In this document: piece by piece, positions 33,252 to 43,177 of the stretch | Numbering within the stretch: position 1 is the stretch's first letter | Layout of the letters: each line of letters opens with the position of its first letter | NCBI GenBank assembly: GCA_021325275.1 | Contig: JAJPHL010000019.1 | Span: 1-64,000, forward strand | DNA: 64,000 nt | Direction of reading: 5' to 3' | From: Terriglobia bacterium | GTDB lineage: Bacteria > Acidobacteriota > Terriglobia > JAJPHL01 | The notes under the pieces: model-generated | Seen by the model: only the letters and a program-made list of their open reading frames with translations | Told to the model about the DNA's origin: nothing | The model's database searches: none | Program-made: the position numbers and the translations under genes

Positions 33252-36146
33252 ATGACGAATGCAGCCGTGAAAGTGAATCCTCTCGTGGAACTGGGCCGCT
33301 TCGGCCAAAGCCCGTGGTACGACAACATTCGCCGCAGCCTGATTTCATCGGGCGAATTGGAAGGCTTTGTCACCAGCGACGGATTGAAGGGCGTTACCTC
33401 GAACCCGGCGATTTTCGAAAAGGCCATCGCCGGATCCACCGACTACAACGAAGTGCTGAAGCAAACGCTCTCCTATGGCGACATGGGCGTGAAGGAATTG
33501 TACGAAGGCTTGGCCATCGGCGACATTCAGGACGCAGCCGACGTGCTCGAACCCGTGTACAGTTCCACCCGCGGCCGTGACGGCTACGTGAGTCTGGAAG
33601 TATCGCCGTATTTGGCGAACGACACAGCGGGAACCGTCGTTGAAGCGCGCCGTTTGTGGCGGCAAGTGAATCGCCCGAACGTGATGATCAAAGTGCCTGG
33701 CACAGCGGCGGGCGTTCCGGCGATTCGCACGCTGATCGGCGAGGGCGTCAACGTGAATGTGACGCTGTTGTTCAGCGTGGACGCGTACAAATCGGTTGCC
33801 GAGGCGTATATGGCGGGCCTGGAGGATTTCGCGAGTCTCGGCGGCGACGTTTCACGTCTCGCGAGCGTGGCGAGCTTCTTTGTCAGCCGCATCGACACGG
33901 CCATCGACGCGATCGCCGAGAAACGGATGAAGGAATCGACGGACCCGGTCGAGTCAACGTTGCTGCGCTCGGTGGTCGGCAAAACGGCGATCGCCAACGC
34001 CAAGTTGGCGTATGCGCTGTACAAGGAAATGTGCGTGTCGGAGCGTTGGTTGACGCTGGCCGGGAAGGGCGCGCGCACGCAGCGGCTCCTGTGGGCGTCC
34101 ACGGGTACCAAGAATCCCGCGTATCGCGACGTGATTTACGTGGAGGAACTGATCGGCGCCGACACCGTGAACACGATTCCCGCCGCCACGTTCGACGCGT
34201 TTCGCGCGCACGGCAACGTTCGCGCGAGTCTCGAAGAAAACGTCGATGCGGCGCGCGAAACCATGCGGGCGCTCGAGAAAAGCGGCATCTCGATGGCCGA
34301 GGTCACCGAAAAGCTGGTGGCGGACGGCGTGCAATTGTTCGCCGAAGCGTTCGACAAGTTGCTGGCGGCGGTCGCCAAGAAGCGCCAATCGCTGTTGAAC
34401 GGCGACGCCGAATTGCAAACCGCGAAATTGCCCGACGCGCTGTCCAGGGAAGTCGCGGCCACGCTGGAAGAATGGCGGGCGCTCGGCAAGGTGCGTCGCT
34501 TGTGGGCGCGCGACGCCACGCTGTGGACGGGCGACGACGAAGCGAAATGGCTCGGCTGGCTCGGCATCGTGGAAGCGCAGATCGACAATCTCGAGGAATT
34601 CCAGAAGATCGCGCAAAACATCTCGGACGCCGAGTTCGAGCACATTTTGCTGCTGGGCATGGGCGGATCGAGCCTTTGTCCCGAAGTTCTGAAGATGACC
34701 TTCGGAAAGATTCCGGGATTTCCCGAGTTGCACGTGCTCGATTCCACCGATCCCGCGCAAGTGCTGGCCTTCGAAAAGAAAGTGGATTTGCGCCGGACGA
34801 TTTGTATCGTTTCCAGCAAATCGGGCAGCACGCTCGAGCCGAACATCTTCAAGCAGTATTTCTACGAGCGCATCACCAAGGCGCTGGCCGAGTCGACGGC
34901 GGACACGGGCGGCGAATATCGCAACTGGCCCGGCGGACGCTTCATCGCGATCACCGATCCCAATTCGAAGATGCAGCAAGTCGCGGAAGACGATTTGTTC
35001 CGCTTCATCTTTTTCGGACTGCCGAGCATCGGCGGACGCTACTCGGCGCTTTCGCACTTCGGCATGATTCCGGCCGCCGTTATGGGTTTGGACACGGCGA
35101 AGTTTCTCGATCGCGCGTTGGAGATGGTCTACAGTTGTGCGTCGTGCGTGCCGCCGGAGGAAAATCCCGGCGTGATGCTGGGCGCCGTGATGGGCGTGTG
35201 CGCGAACCACGGCCGCGACAAAGTGACGCTGATCGCGTCGCCGGGCATCGGCGATTTAGGTGCGTGGCTGGAGCAACTGCTCGCGGAATCCACCGGAAAA
35301 ATCGGGAAGGGAATCATCCCCGTTGACCTGGAACGAATCGGTGCACCGTCGGTCTATGGCGACGATCGCTTGTTCGTGTATCTCCGCTTGGCCGCCGCTC
35401 CCGACGCCGCGCAAGATGCCGCGGTCTCTACCCTCGAAGCCGCGGGACAGCCCGTAGTGCGGATCACGGTGCCGGAGATCTACGACCTGGGCCGCGAGTT
35501 TTTCCGCTGGGAAGTCGCCACGGCTGTCGCGGGTGCGGTGATCGGCATCAACGCGTTCAATCAACCCGACGTTGAAGCAAGCAAGATCGCGACGAAGAAG
35601 ATCACCACGGCGTACGAGCAAACCGGCGCATTGCCCGCCGAAACTCCCATCTTCTCAGGTGACGGAGTCAAGCTCTTCACCGACGCAAAGAACGCGGCGG
35701 CGCTGGGATCGCAGAAGTCGCTCACCGATTATCTGCGCGCTCACCTGTTGCGCGCCGGCGCCGGCGACTACTTCTGCGTGTCGGCGTATCTGGAAATGAA
35801 TGACGCGCACATGGACTTGCTGCAATCGCTGCGTCATCGCGTGCGCGACGCGCGGCGCGTCGCCACGTGCTTGGGATTCGGTCCGCGATTCCTGCACTCA
35901 ACGGGCCAAGCGTACAAGGGTGGTCCCAACTCCGGCGTGTTCCTGCAAATCACGCACGACGACGCCGTGGAGTTGCCCGTGCCGGGACAGAAATACACCT
36001 TCGGCGTGGTGAAAGCGGCGCAGGCGCGCGGCGATTTCGAAGTGCTGGCCGAACGCGGCCGCCGCGCATTACGCGTGCACATGGGAAGCGACGTCGCGGC
36101 GGGCCTGAAGGCGCTCGACGCGGCGATTGCGGCCGCCCTGAAGTAG
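33252..36146 (+). CDS. Bifunctional transaldolase / glucose-6-phosphate isomerase
   Basis: The 964-residue protein joins two enzymes. Residues 1 to about 370 are transaldolase; Lys147 (in PNVMIKVPGT) is the Schiff-base lysine, and GVTSNPAIFEKAI is the family signature. Residues about 430-960 are phosphoglucose isomerase (SIS fold), with LLGMGGSSLCPEVLK, the serine-rich phosphate loop SSKSGSTLEPN, and SALSHFGMIPAAVMG. Such Tal-Pgi fusions are known in a few bacterial lineages. They place the entry (glucose 6-phosphate/fructose 6-phosphate) and the carbon-shuffling step on one chain. The gene lies 21 bases after rpiB. Confidence 0.95.
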   Translation: MTNAAVKVNPLVELGRFGQSPWYDNIRRSLISSGELEGFVTSDGLKGVTSNPAIFEKAIAGSTDYNEVLKQTLSYGDMGVKELYEGLAIGDIQDAADVLEPVYSSTRGRDGYVSLEVSPYLANDTAGTVVEARRLWRQVNRPNVMIKVPGTAAGVPAIRTLIGEGVNVNVTLLFSVDAYKSVAEAYMAGLEDFASLGGDVSRLASVASFFVSRIDTAIDAIAEKRMKESTDPVESTLLRSVVGKTAIANAKLAYALYKEMCVSERWLTLAGKGARTQRLLWASTGTKNPAYRDVIYVEELIGADTVNTIPAATFDAFRAHGNVRASLEENVDAARETMRALEKSGISMAEVTEKLVADGVQLFAEAFDKLLAAVAKKRQSLLNGDAELQTAKLPDALSREVAATLEEWRALGKVRRLWARDATLWTGDDEAKWLGWLGIVEAQIDNLEEFQKIAQNISDAEFEHILLLGMGGSSLCPEVLKMTFGKIPGFPELHVLDSTDPAQVLAFEKKVDLRRTICIVSSKSGSTLEPNIFKQYFYERITKALAESTADTGGEYRNWPGGRFIAITDPNSKMQQVAEDDLFRFIFFGLPSIGGRYSALSHFGMIPAAVMGLDTAKFLDRALEMVYSCASCVPPEENPGVMLGAVMGVCANHGRDKVTLIASPGIGDLGAWLEQLLAESTGKIGKGIIPVDLERIGAPSVYGDDRLFVYLRLAAAPDAAQDAAVSTLEAAGQPVVRITVPEIYDLGREFFRWEVATAVAGAVIGINAFNQPDVEASKIATKKITTAYEQTGALPAETPIFSGDGVKLFTDAKNAAALGSQKSLTDYLRAHLLRAGAGDYFCVSAYLEMNDAHMDLLQSLRHRVRDARRVATCLGFGPRFLHSTGQAYKGGPNSGVFLQITHDDAVELPVPGQKYTFGVVKAAQARGDFEVLAERGRRALRVHMGSDVAAGLKALDAAIAAALK

Positions 36147-36224
36147 ACGCCGTCACCCCCTCCAGGCGGCGTTGCCGGGGATATAGTAAGATTTTCATTT
36201 ACGCAGTCATCGAAAAGGAGATTT

Positions 36225-37679
36225 ATGCCCGAGGCAACTTGCGACATCGGACTGATCGGACTCGCGGTGATGGGACAAAACTTGGTCCTCAACATGAACG
36301 ACCACGGATACCAGGTCGCCGTGTTCAATCGCACCGTTTCGAAGGTCGACGACTTCATCAATAACGAGGCGAAAGGAACCAAGGTTCAGGGCGCGCATTC
36401 GCTGGCGGAGTTTACCGCGAAGCTGAAGAAGCCGCGCCGCGTGATGATGATGGTGAAGGCCGGAGACGCCGTCGACGCCACGATCGCGGAAGTGTTGCCG
36501 CATCTCGAAGCGGGCGACATCATTATCGACGGCGGCAATTCGCATTATCCCGATTCCAACCGTCGCACCAAGGACCTCGCGGAGAAGGGCATTCTCTACA
36601 TCGGCACCGGGGTTTCGGGCGGCGAGGAGGGCGCGCGTCACGGCCCGTCGATCATGCCCGGCGGAAATCCCGCCGCTTGGCCGGCGGTGAAGGAGATCTT
36701 CCAAGCGATCGCGGCGAAGGTGTCGGACGGTACGCCGTGTTGCGATTGGGTGGGCGAAAACGGCGCGGGCCATTACGTCAAGATGGTCCACAACGGCATC
36801 GAGTACGGCGACATGCAATTGATTTGCGAAGCGTACGCGTTGATGAAGGCCGCGCTGAACTTATCGGCCGATGAACTGCATAACGTTTTCGCGGAGTGGA
36901 ACAAAGGCGAGCTGGACAGCTACTTGATCGAGATCACCCGCGATATTTTCGCGTTTCGCGACGACGACGGCGTGCCCATGGTCGACAAGATCCTCGACAC
37001 CGCGGGACAAAAGGGCACCGGCAAATGGACCTGCGTCAGCGCGCTCGACACCGGCACGCCCGTTACGTTGATCGGTGAAGCGGTGTTCGCGCGCGCCCTT
37101 TCCGCGCGCAAGGAAGAGCGCGTGGAGATTTCGAAAATCCTCACGGGCGGCGGACCCGTCAAAGTGGATCGCGCGGCGTTTATCGAAGATGTCCGGCGCG
37201 CGCTTTACTGCTCCAAGCTGATTTCCTACGCGCAAGGTTACATGCTGTTGCGCGAAGCGGCGAAGGAAGAAGGCTGGAATCTCAACATGGGCGGCATCGC
37301 GCTGATGTGGCGCGGCGGCTGCATCATCCGCAGCCAGTTCCTGGGAAAGATCAAAGAGGCGTACGACAAAAACAAATCGCTGAGCAATCTGTTGTGTGAC
37401 GATTTTTTCCGCGACACGCTCACGAAATACCAGCAAGGCTGGCGCAACGGGGTCATCAAGGCGATCGAGTTGGGCGTGCCGACGCCGGCGTTTTCCACGG
37501 CGCTGGCGTTCTACGACGGCATCCGCGCCGCTCGACTGCCAGCCAATCTCCTACAAGCCCAGCGCGATTATTTCGGCGCGCATACTTATGAACGCGTCGA
37601 TAAGCCGCGCAAGGAGTTTTTCCACACCAACTGGACGGGGAAGGGCGGACGCGTTTCATCCACCACGTACAACGCCTAA
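36225..37679 (+). CDS. gnd: 6-Phosphogluconate dehydrogenase (decarboxylating)
   Basis: The 484-residue enzyme oxidises 6-phosphogluconate to ribulose 5-phosphate and CO2 with NADP+. It has the dinucleotide fold GLAVMGQNLVLNM, the substrate block GVSGGEEGARHGPSIMPGG and the catalytic segment YVKMVHNGIEYGDMQLI with Lys and Asn. The length is that of the long dimeric form. A good AAAGGAG precedes the ATG, and TATAGT at 36182-36187 may give the gene its own promoter; an ACGCCG/CGGCGT hairpin lies just upstream. It is followed 21 bases later by zwf. Confidence 0.96.
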   Translation: MPEATCDIGLIGLAVMGQNLVLNMNDHGYQVAVFNRTVSKVDDFINNEAKGTKVQGAHSLAEFTAKLKKPRRVMMMVKAGDAVDATIAEVLPHLEAGDIIIDGGNSHYPDSNRRTKDLAEKGILYIGTGVSGGEEGARHGPSIMPGGNPAAWPAVKEIFQAIAAKVSDGTPCCDWVGENGAGHYVKMVHNGIEYGDMQLICEAYALMKAALNLSADELHNVFAEWNKGELDSYLIEITRDIFAFRDDDGVPMVDKILDTAGQKGTGKWTCVSALDTGTPVTLIGEAVFARALSARKEERVEISKILTGGGPVKVDRAAFIEDVRRALYCSKLISYAQGYMLLREAAKEEGWNLNMGGIALMWRGGCIIRSQFLGKIKEAYDKNKSLSNLLCDDFFRDTLTKYQQGWRNGVIKAIELGVPTPAFSTALAFYDGIRAARLPANLLQAQRDYFGAHTYERVDKPRKEFFHTNWTGKGGRVSSTTYNA

Positions 37680-37700
37680 GCGATCGTAGCGGAGGACAAC

Positions 37701-39188
37701 ATGGACAAAGCGAAAGAAACGCGCGGCCGCGTGGCCGATCCCTGCACGATGGTGATTTACGGCGCGTACGGCGATCTCACGAAGCGGAAGCTGATCCCGG
37801 CGCTCTACAACCTGGCGCATGACGGCCTTCTGTCGAAGGATTTCGCGGTGATCGGCGTGGCGCGCAAGGAACTGGCGGAGGAGCAGTTCCGCGCGCAGTT
37901 GGCCGAGGAGATGCCGAAGTTCGCCACAGCGAAAGTGCAACCGGAAGTGTGGGACGCGCTGCTGAAGCGCATCTATTACGTGAGCGGCACGTTCGAGGAC
38001 CCCGGAACGTATCAGCGCTTGAAGAGCACCCTGGAAAAAGTCGATAAGGAGTGTGGCACCAAGGGAAACTTCCTGCACTACCTCTCCACGCCGCCGGGCG
38101 TTTTTGCCGAAGTGGCGAATCAACTGGGTGCGGCGGGATTGCTCACGGAAGACGATGGCTCGTGGCGCCGCTTGATCGTGGAAAAGCCTTTCGGAACGGA
38201 TCTGGCGTCGGCGAGGGCGCTGAACAAAGATCTGGGGCGAGTGCTGAAGGAGAGCCAGATCTATCGCATCGATCATTACCTGGGCAAGGAAACGGTGCAG
38301 AATCTGATGGCGTTCCGTTTCGCCAATGTGATCTTCGAGCCGGTCTGGAATCGCCGCTATATCGATAGCGTCCAGATCACCGTGGCGGAAACGGTGGGCG
38401 TGGAAGGCCGCGGAAATTATTACGAAACGGCCGGCGCGCTGCGCGACATGGTGCAGAATCACATGTTCCAGTTGCTGGCCCTGGTCGCAATGGAACCGCC
38501 GATTTCCTTCCAAGCCGACGCCGTGCGCGACGAGCGCGTGAAGATCCTGCGCGCGATTCAACCGTTGAGCGACGACGAAGTGTTGAGCCGGACGGTTCGC
38601 GGGCAATACAAGGGTTATCGCACCGAGAAAAACGTATCGCCGGCGTCGGCCACGGAAACCTTCGTGGCGCTGAAGCTCTACGTCGATAACTGGCGTTGGG
38701 CCGGCGTGCCGTTTTATCTGCGCACCGGAAAATCGCTGAAGAAGCGCATTTCCGAAGTCGTGATTCAATTCAAGCGTCCGCCATTCACGTTGTTCCGCGA
38801 TACGCCGGTAGACACGTTGGAGCCCAACTCGCTGATCCTCCAGATTCAGCCGGACGAGGGCATCAACATGAGCTTTCAGGCGAAGATTCCGGGCGCCGTG
38901 GTGCGGCTGGGCGGCGTGGAAATGTCGTTCAAGTACACCGATTACTTCGGCGCGACGCCGTCCACGGGTTACGAACGGCTGCTCTACGATTGCATGACCG
39001 CCGACGCGACGCTGTTCCATCGCGCCGACATGGTGGAAGCCGGCTGGTGCGCCGTGCAGCCGATCCTCGACGTTTGGAAGGCGCTGCCGCCGCGCAATTT
39101 CCCGAATTACGAGGCGGGAAGCTGGGGTCCGAAAGAATCGGAAGACTTGCTGGCGCACGATGGCCGGCGCTGGAAAGGCTCCGAGTGA
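37701..39188 (+). CDS. zwf: Glucose-6-phosphate 1-dehydrogenase
   Basis: The 495-residue enzyme carries out the first oxidation of the pentose phosphate pathway, giving 6-phosphogluconolactone. The nucleotide motif [18 protein letters not shown] and the active-site signature [14 protein letters not shown] are intact, and the length is normal. An AGCGGAGGACAAC precedes the ATG. Its stop overlaps the glucokinase GTG (GTGA). The next enzyme, 6-phosphogluconolactonase, is not in the cluster. Confidence 0.96.
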   Translation: MDKAKETRGRVADPCTMVIYGAYGDLTKRKLIPALYNLAHDGLLSKDFAVIGVARKELAEEQFRAQLAEEMPKFATAKVQPEVWDALLKRIYYVSGTFEDPGTYQRLKSTLEKVDKECGTKGNFLHYLSTPPGVFAEVANQLGAAGLLTEDDGSWRRLIVEKPFGTDLASARALNKDLGRVLKESQIYRIDHYLGKETVQNLMAFRFANVIFEPVWNRRYIDSVQITVAETVGVEGRGNYYETAGALRDMVQNHMFQLLALVAMEPPISFQADAVRDERVKILRAIQPLSDDEVLSRTVRGQYKGYRTEKNVSPASATETFVALKLYVDNWRWAGVPFYLRTGKSLKKRISEVVIQFKRPPFTLFRDTPVDTLEPNSLILQIQPDEGINMSFQAKIPGAVVRLGGVEMSFKYTDYFGATPSTGYERLLYDCMTADATLFHRADMVEAGWCAVQPILDVWKALPPRNFPNYEAGSWGPKESEDLLAHDGRRWKGSE

Positions 39189-40150
39189 TTCTGGCCGGCG
39201 ACATCGGCGGCACGAAAACCAATCTCGCGTTCTACAACGACGGATTGGAGACGGTGGCCGCGCAAAGCTATCCCAGCCGCGATCACGCCGGACTCGGCGA
39301 AATCCTCGACCTGTTTTTGGCCGCGGCAAAACTGCAACCCACGCAAGCCGCGTTCGGCGTGGCGGGTCCGGTGCGCGACGGCCGCTGCAAAGCGACGAAT
39401 CTTCCCTGGATCGTCGATTCGCGGGAGCTGGCCAAGCAACTCCATCTTGATCGGGCCGGTTTGATCAACGATCTGGAGGCGAACGCCTACGGGATCGCCG
39501 CGCTTCAGCCGCACGACTTCGCGGTGTTGAACGAAGGCGTAATCGATCCGCACGGAAACGGCGCGGTCATTTCCGCCGGCACCGGTTTAGGCGAAGCGGG
39601 ACTCTTTCGTTTTGCCGCCGGATTTATGCCCTTCGCGTGCGAGGGTGGCCACTCAGGATTCACGCCGCGCAACGACCTGGAGATCGAGCTGCTGCGCTAT
39701 CTCTTCAAACTCTACGATTATCCCGACGTGGAGCACGTGCTTTCGGGACCCGGCCTGCACAACATCTACAATTTTCTGCGCGACACCGGACGCGGCGAAC
39801 AACCCGCGTGGATGCGCGAGGAGATGCAGCACAACGATCCGTCGGCGGCGATTTCACGCGCCGCGCTCGAAGGCCAGTGCCCGATGGCCGTGGAAGCGCT
39901 AAGGATTTTCGTGGCGATCTACGGGACGGAAGCGGCGAATCTCGCGCTGAAGATTATGGCGACCGGCGGCGTCTACGTTGGCGGAGGAATTGCGCCGAAG
40001 ATTCTGCCAAAGCTGCAAGACGGCCTGTTCATGGACGCCTTCCGGACCACCGGCGTCCTGCGCCGCGTGCTGGAAAACATTCCGGTGCGCGTGATCCTCA
40101 ACGACAAGACGGCGCTGCTCGGCGCGGCGTGTTTCGCGCGCGATCATTAG
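39185..40150 (+). CDS. glk: Glucokinase
   Basis: The 321-residue enzyme phosphorylates glucose with ATP. It has the phosphate-1 motif [14 protein letters not shown] at its start, the catalytic aspartate region [24 protein letters not shown] and the substrate segment [12 protein letters not shown], which mark the E. coli-type Glk family and not the ROK family. The GTG start overlaps the zwf stop. It closes the island: glucose enters here and goes to zwf or to the Pgi half of the fusion protein. Confidence 0.94.
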   Translation: MILAGDIGGTKTNLAFYNDGLETVAAQSYPSRDHAGLGEILDLFLAAAKLQPTQAAFGVAGPVRDGRCKATNLPWIVDSRELAKQLHLDRAGLINDLEANAYGIAALQPHDFAVLNEGVIDPHGNGAVISAGTGLGEAGLFRFAAGFMPFACEGGHSGFTPRNDLEIELLRYLFKLYDYPDVEHVLSGPGLHNIYNFLRDTGRGEQPAWMREEMQHNDPSAAISRAALEGQCPMAVEALRIFVAIYGTEAANLALKIMATGGVYVGGGIAPKILPKLQDGLFMDAFRTTGVLRRVLENIPVRVILNDKTALLGAACFARDH

Positions 40151-40286
40151 CGCGGTTGTCGGCGCCTGACCTTAAGACGTCCCTTCAAGGCTAGGCATAT
40201 TCCGTCCTTAGGACGTTCAGGCTAGGCGTATTCCGTTGGCGTTTTCCCAGGGTGTCGCTCGCTTTGCTTTAGGTGGCATATGCCGT

Positions 40287-40409
40287 CCCGAAGGAGCCTG
40301 TGTGAAAACTCGACCCGAAGGAGCCGGTGTGAAAACTCGCCCCGAAGGAGTCTGTGCGACAACTCAGCCCCGATCGGGGCTGCGTTGTCAGACAGACTCT
40401 GAAGGGGCG
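40287..40409. repeat. Three 27-bp tandem repeats joined to a 72-nt long hairpin
   Basis: Three units of 27 bp (40287-40313, 40314-40340, 40341-40367), each starting CCCGAAGGAG, run into an inverted repeat whose arms (40338-40372 and 40375-40409) pair at all but a few positions around CGATCG. The third unit is itself the left arm. Just upstream, GGCTAGGC(A/G)TATTCCGT occurs twice between 40188 and 40235. The whole gap 40151-40595 holds no convincing gene; the 72-residue frame on the minus strand only reflects the tandem repeat. Confidence 0.75.
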
Positions 40410-40595
40410 CACTAAAGTTGGAATCGCGGGAGGCCGACAAAACGCCAGACGCTGACGCCCCAGGAAAAGGCCACGCAGCTCAGACTATTCGGGACCGGCG
40501 TACATTACCACGCAGCTCCCAAGGCTGATTGCACTCGGGCCGCTGAAGCCAGATCGATGGGCGGCCTGTTCGCCGTGCATCCTATTCAACGCATC

Positions 40596-41264
40596 CTATT
40601 CGACAATTCGATCCCGCAGGCCGTCGAGCGTGAACTCCGCGCTGCGCACGTAGGTCATCAACTCGCTTTCGCGTTTGCGGATGCGCTCCACCATCTCGGG
40701 GATTTTCTCGCGCGATTCCGGCGGCACCAGCGCCAAGCCATTTTCGTCGCCGTGGAGCAGGGAACCGGGATGCACCACCATGCCGCAAATCTGCACCGGC
40801 ACGCCGACCTGCGCAATCCGGAAATTCGCGTGACTCGCCGCGGTTCCGCGGGCGAAATAGTGAAACTTCATGGCGCGGACTTCCGGAATGTCGCGGACCG
40901 CGGCGTCGGAAACGAGCCCGATCGCCCCGCAGCGGGAAAAACAGGTGGCCATCACTTCGCCGCAGTGCACGGCGTAGTCGGGATGTGCGCCGACCTCCTG
41001 CAACACCACGATGGCGGGTTGCGGCGACGCTTCCACGGCGCGATACAACTCGACAAACGTGCGATTGTCGCGCGCTTCCATGCGCGTGACGGTTTCAACA
41101 GTCGCGGTCACGGCGAGCCCAATCATGCGGCCCAACTCCGGGAAGAGGCAACGCACTTGCAACGGCGTGAACCCTTCCTCGTGCGGGCGAACTTTCAGCA
41201 ACTCGATCGCATTGCAGAGCGTGGGCGTGTCCACGGTCTTCAAGTATTCGACGAAATCGCTCAT
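40596..41264 (-). CDS. RraA-like aldolase/demethylmenaquinone methyltransferase-fold protein
   Basis: The 222-residue protein belongs to the RraA/HMG-aldolase family, whose members cleave 4-hydroxy-4-methyl-2-oxoglutarate, decarboxylate oxaloacetate or bind RNase E. Family landmarks are DTPTLCNAIE, SDAAVRDIPEVR (a variant of the DGAVRD motif) and GDENGLALVPPE. It starts 19 bases after the type III PKS stop on the same strand, but TAATAT (minus strand, 41271-41276) six bases before the ATG suggests its own leaderless transcript. A role with the PKS operon, such as releasing or cleaving a beta-hydroxy or keto acid, is possible but unproven. Confidence 0.85.
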   Translation of the reverse strand: MSDFVEYLKTVDTPTLCNAIELLKVRPHEEGFTPLQVRCLFPELGRMIGLAVTATVETVTRMEARDNRTFVELYRAVEASPQPAIVVLQEVGAHPDYAVHCGEVMATCFSRCGAIGLVSDAAVRDIPEVRAMKFHYFARGTAASHANFRIAQVGVPVQICGMVVHPGSLLHGDENGLALVPPESREKIPEMVERIRKRESELMTYVRSAEFTLDGLRDRIVE

Positions 41265-41282
41265 CGACAGATATTAACAGTG

Positions 41283-42338
41283 TTACCAGCGCAATAAGAT
41301 CAATTCTGAACAAAACCCCGGCCCCATCGCCGCGAGCACACTCATCGTACCGGGCGGCGGGCGGTGCTTGTCAAGGTAGTCTTCCAAAACAAACAGCACG
41401 GAGGCCGACGACAAATTGCCCACGCGGCGCAGACAATCCCACGAAGGCTGGAGCGCGGAATCCGGCACGCCTAGCGCGTCGGCGGTGGCGCGCAAAATCG
41501 CCGGGCCGCCGGTGTGCATGATCCACGCGCCGATGTCGCCGCGCGTGAAGGAGTGATCCGCAAGAAACGCGTCGATATCGGGCGCCAAGTGTTTGTAGAC
41601 CATGCCGGGGACGTCGCGCGTCAAAACGATGCGGAATCCTTTTTCCGAAATGTCCCAGCCCATCACGTCTTCGGTCTGCGGATAGAACACCGAACGCGTG
41701 GCCAGGATCTCGGGACCGGGGGTTCCCGCGCAATCGCTCCCCGCGACGATGACGGCGGCCGCGCCATCGCCAAAGAGTCCCGAGGAAATCAGGTTGGCGA
41801 CGGAGAAATCTTCTTGCTGAATCGTCAGGGAGCACAATTCCACCGAGAGCAGCAGGGCCGCTTGGTTCGGAAACGCGCGGACATAATCGGCGGCGCGCGC
41901 GATGCCGGCGGCGCCGGCCACGCAGCCCAGTCCAAAGATCGGCACGCGCTTGATGTTGCGATTCAAGGAAAGTTCGTTGACCAGTTTCGCGTCGATGGAA
42001 GGGCTGGCAACGCCCGTGACCGAAACGAAGAAGATGGCGCCGAGCGCCGTGGGATCGATGCCCGATTCGGCGAGCGCGGCGCCCGCGGTTTCTTTGCCGA
42101 GTTCGACCGCCGCGCGAATCCACGCGTTGTTCACGTCGCCCCAACGTTCGATGAGTGCGGGATATTGTTCGATCGGCAGCGCCAAATGGCGGCGGTCGAC
42201 GCCGGTGTGCGCGTGCAGACGATCGAGCATGTCGGGATTCTCCAGGCGCGATCCCCAATGATGCTTGATCGCGGCGAGGATCGTCGCCTGATCGTAACTG
42301 TGTTTGGGAAGCGCGCTCGACGCGGCGGCGATCCTCAT
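41283..42338 (-). CDS. Type III polyketide synthase (chalcone/stilbene synthase family)
   Basis: The 351-residue enzyme has the complete catalytic triad of type III polyketide synthases: Cys139 (in FGLGCVAGAAG), His275 (in WIMHTGGPA) and Asn308 (in VGNLSSASV). These enzymes extend acyl starters with malonyl-CoA and cyclise to resorcinols, pyrones or phloroglucinols. The starter is unknown. The ATG at 42338 overlaps the stop of the TPR gene (ATGA), so it is coupled to an operon with an ACP and a type II ketosynthase. That arrangement suggests an acyl-ACP-derived starter, as in alkylresorcinol systems, but the tailoring enzymes of those are absent. The frame to 42590 is antisense shadow and rejected. 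Confidence 0.92.
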   Translation of the reverse strand: MRIAAASSALPKHSYDQATILAAIKHHWGSRLENPDMLDRLHAHTGVDRRHLALPIEQYPALIERWGDVNNAWIRAAVELGKETAGAALAESGIDPTALGAIFFVSVTGVASPSIDAKLVNELSLNRNIKRVPIFGLGCVAGAAGIARAADYVRAFPNQAALLLSVELCSLTIQQEDFSVANLISSGLFGDGAAAVIVAGSDCAGTPGPEILATRSVFYPQTEDVMGWDISEKGFRIVLTRDVPGMVYKHLAPDIDAFLADHSFTRGDIGAWIMHTGGPAILRATADALGVPDSALQPSWDCLRRVGNLSSASVLFVLEDYLDKHRPPPGTMSVLAAMGPGFCSELILLRW

Positions 42339-43177
42339 TTGGTCCTTCCCGCCGCGAGTCTCTCGCGGATCTTGGCGAGTTCCAGCGTGTAGAGATTGTT
42401 GTGCGGAAATTCGTGCGCCAGTCCGGCCAAGGTCGCCTCGGCCTGCTTCGGATCGTTGGCGCGCAGCGCCGCGACCGCCAGCAGCAATCGCGCGAAGGGC
42501 TGCAACAATCGGCCGCGTTCCGCGGTGACGCGCAGTTTCGTCACGCCCTCGCTCTCGCTGGTCTGCGCGCCGCCGATTCGCAGCATCCATCGCAGCACCA
42601 TCGGTTTCAGGCTAAGGACATAGTTCTCCACGCCGATGGCCAGATACGCGTCGGCGCAGCCGGGATGCGATTGCAGCAACTGTTCGGCGCGAATGCGGCT
42701 GGTCTTCATTTCGTCGAGCGAACGCATGTAGCGCTTTTCGATCAGGGCGAGGTAATCGCTTTGCAGGCCGTCGGTGAGAATTATAGCCAGCGCGGCGCTC
42801 TCGTCGTTGGCATCTTGGCGGAGCGCGGCGGGCGCAAGGCGATGCACCGAAGCCACCTGTGAATCAAACGAGGCTTTCACCGTGGGATCGGGCGTCAAGC
42901 GTTTGCTCGCGACAAAGAGATTGTCGTTGGTGAAAAATTCCGATTCCAGAATGTGCAAGCGCGCGAATTCGGAAAAGATCCAGGCGGCCGCGTCGGACAT
43001 CGGGCCCATGGGATCGTCGGGATGCGCGCGTTTCCACTCGGAAAATGTATGATGTGCGGCGGCGAAATCCAGATCGTACATACTGCGATAGCCGGTCATG
43101 ATTTCCGGCGGAGGATCGCTACACGTAGACGCGTTCAACGCCGCGGCGCAAAGTAACAAGAGGACGATTGTCTTCAA
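42335..43177 (-). CDS. Exported TPR-like protein inside the PKS operon
   Basis: The 280-residue protein has an N-terminal hydrophobic signal (KTIVLLLLCAAALNA) and then all-helical repeats that resemble TPRs (for example LRANDPKQAEATLAGLAHEF near the end). The TTG start at 43177 is chosen because it overlaps the ketosynthase stop (TTGA), has GGAGGG upstream and gives a clean signal peptide; the longer frame to 43291 does not. A cysteine follows the signal (STCSDPPP), but the residue before it is not typical of a lipobox. A periplasmic or membrane-attached scaffold within a polyketide operon is unusual. Confidence 0.75.
   Translation of the reverse strand: MKTIVLLLLCAAALNASTCSDPPPEIMTGYRSMYDLDFAAAHHTFSEWKRAHPDDPMGPMSDAAAWIFSEFARLHILESEFFTNDNLFVASKRLTPDPTVKASFDSQVASVHRLAPAALRQDANDESAALAIILTDGLQSDYLALIEKRYMRSLDEMKTSRIRAEQLLQSHPGCADAYLAIGVENYVLSLKPMVLRWMLRIGGAQTSESEGVTKLRVTAERGRLLQPFARLLLAVAALRANDPKQAEATLAGLAHEFPHNNLYTLELAKIRERLAAGRTK

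Noticed and set aside
40222-40440. 72-codon minus-strand frame with SHRLLR repeats
   Set aside because: The amino-acid repeat is only the translation of the 27-bp DNA tandem repeat; there is no ribosome site and it crosses a long hairpin.
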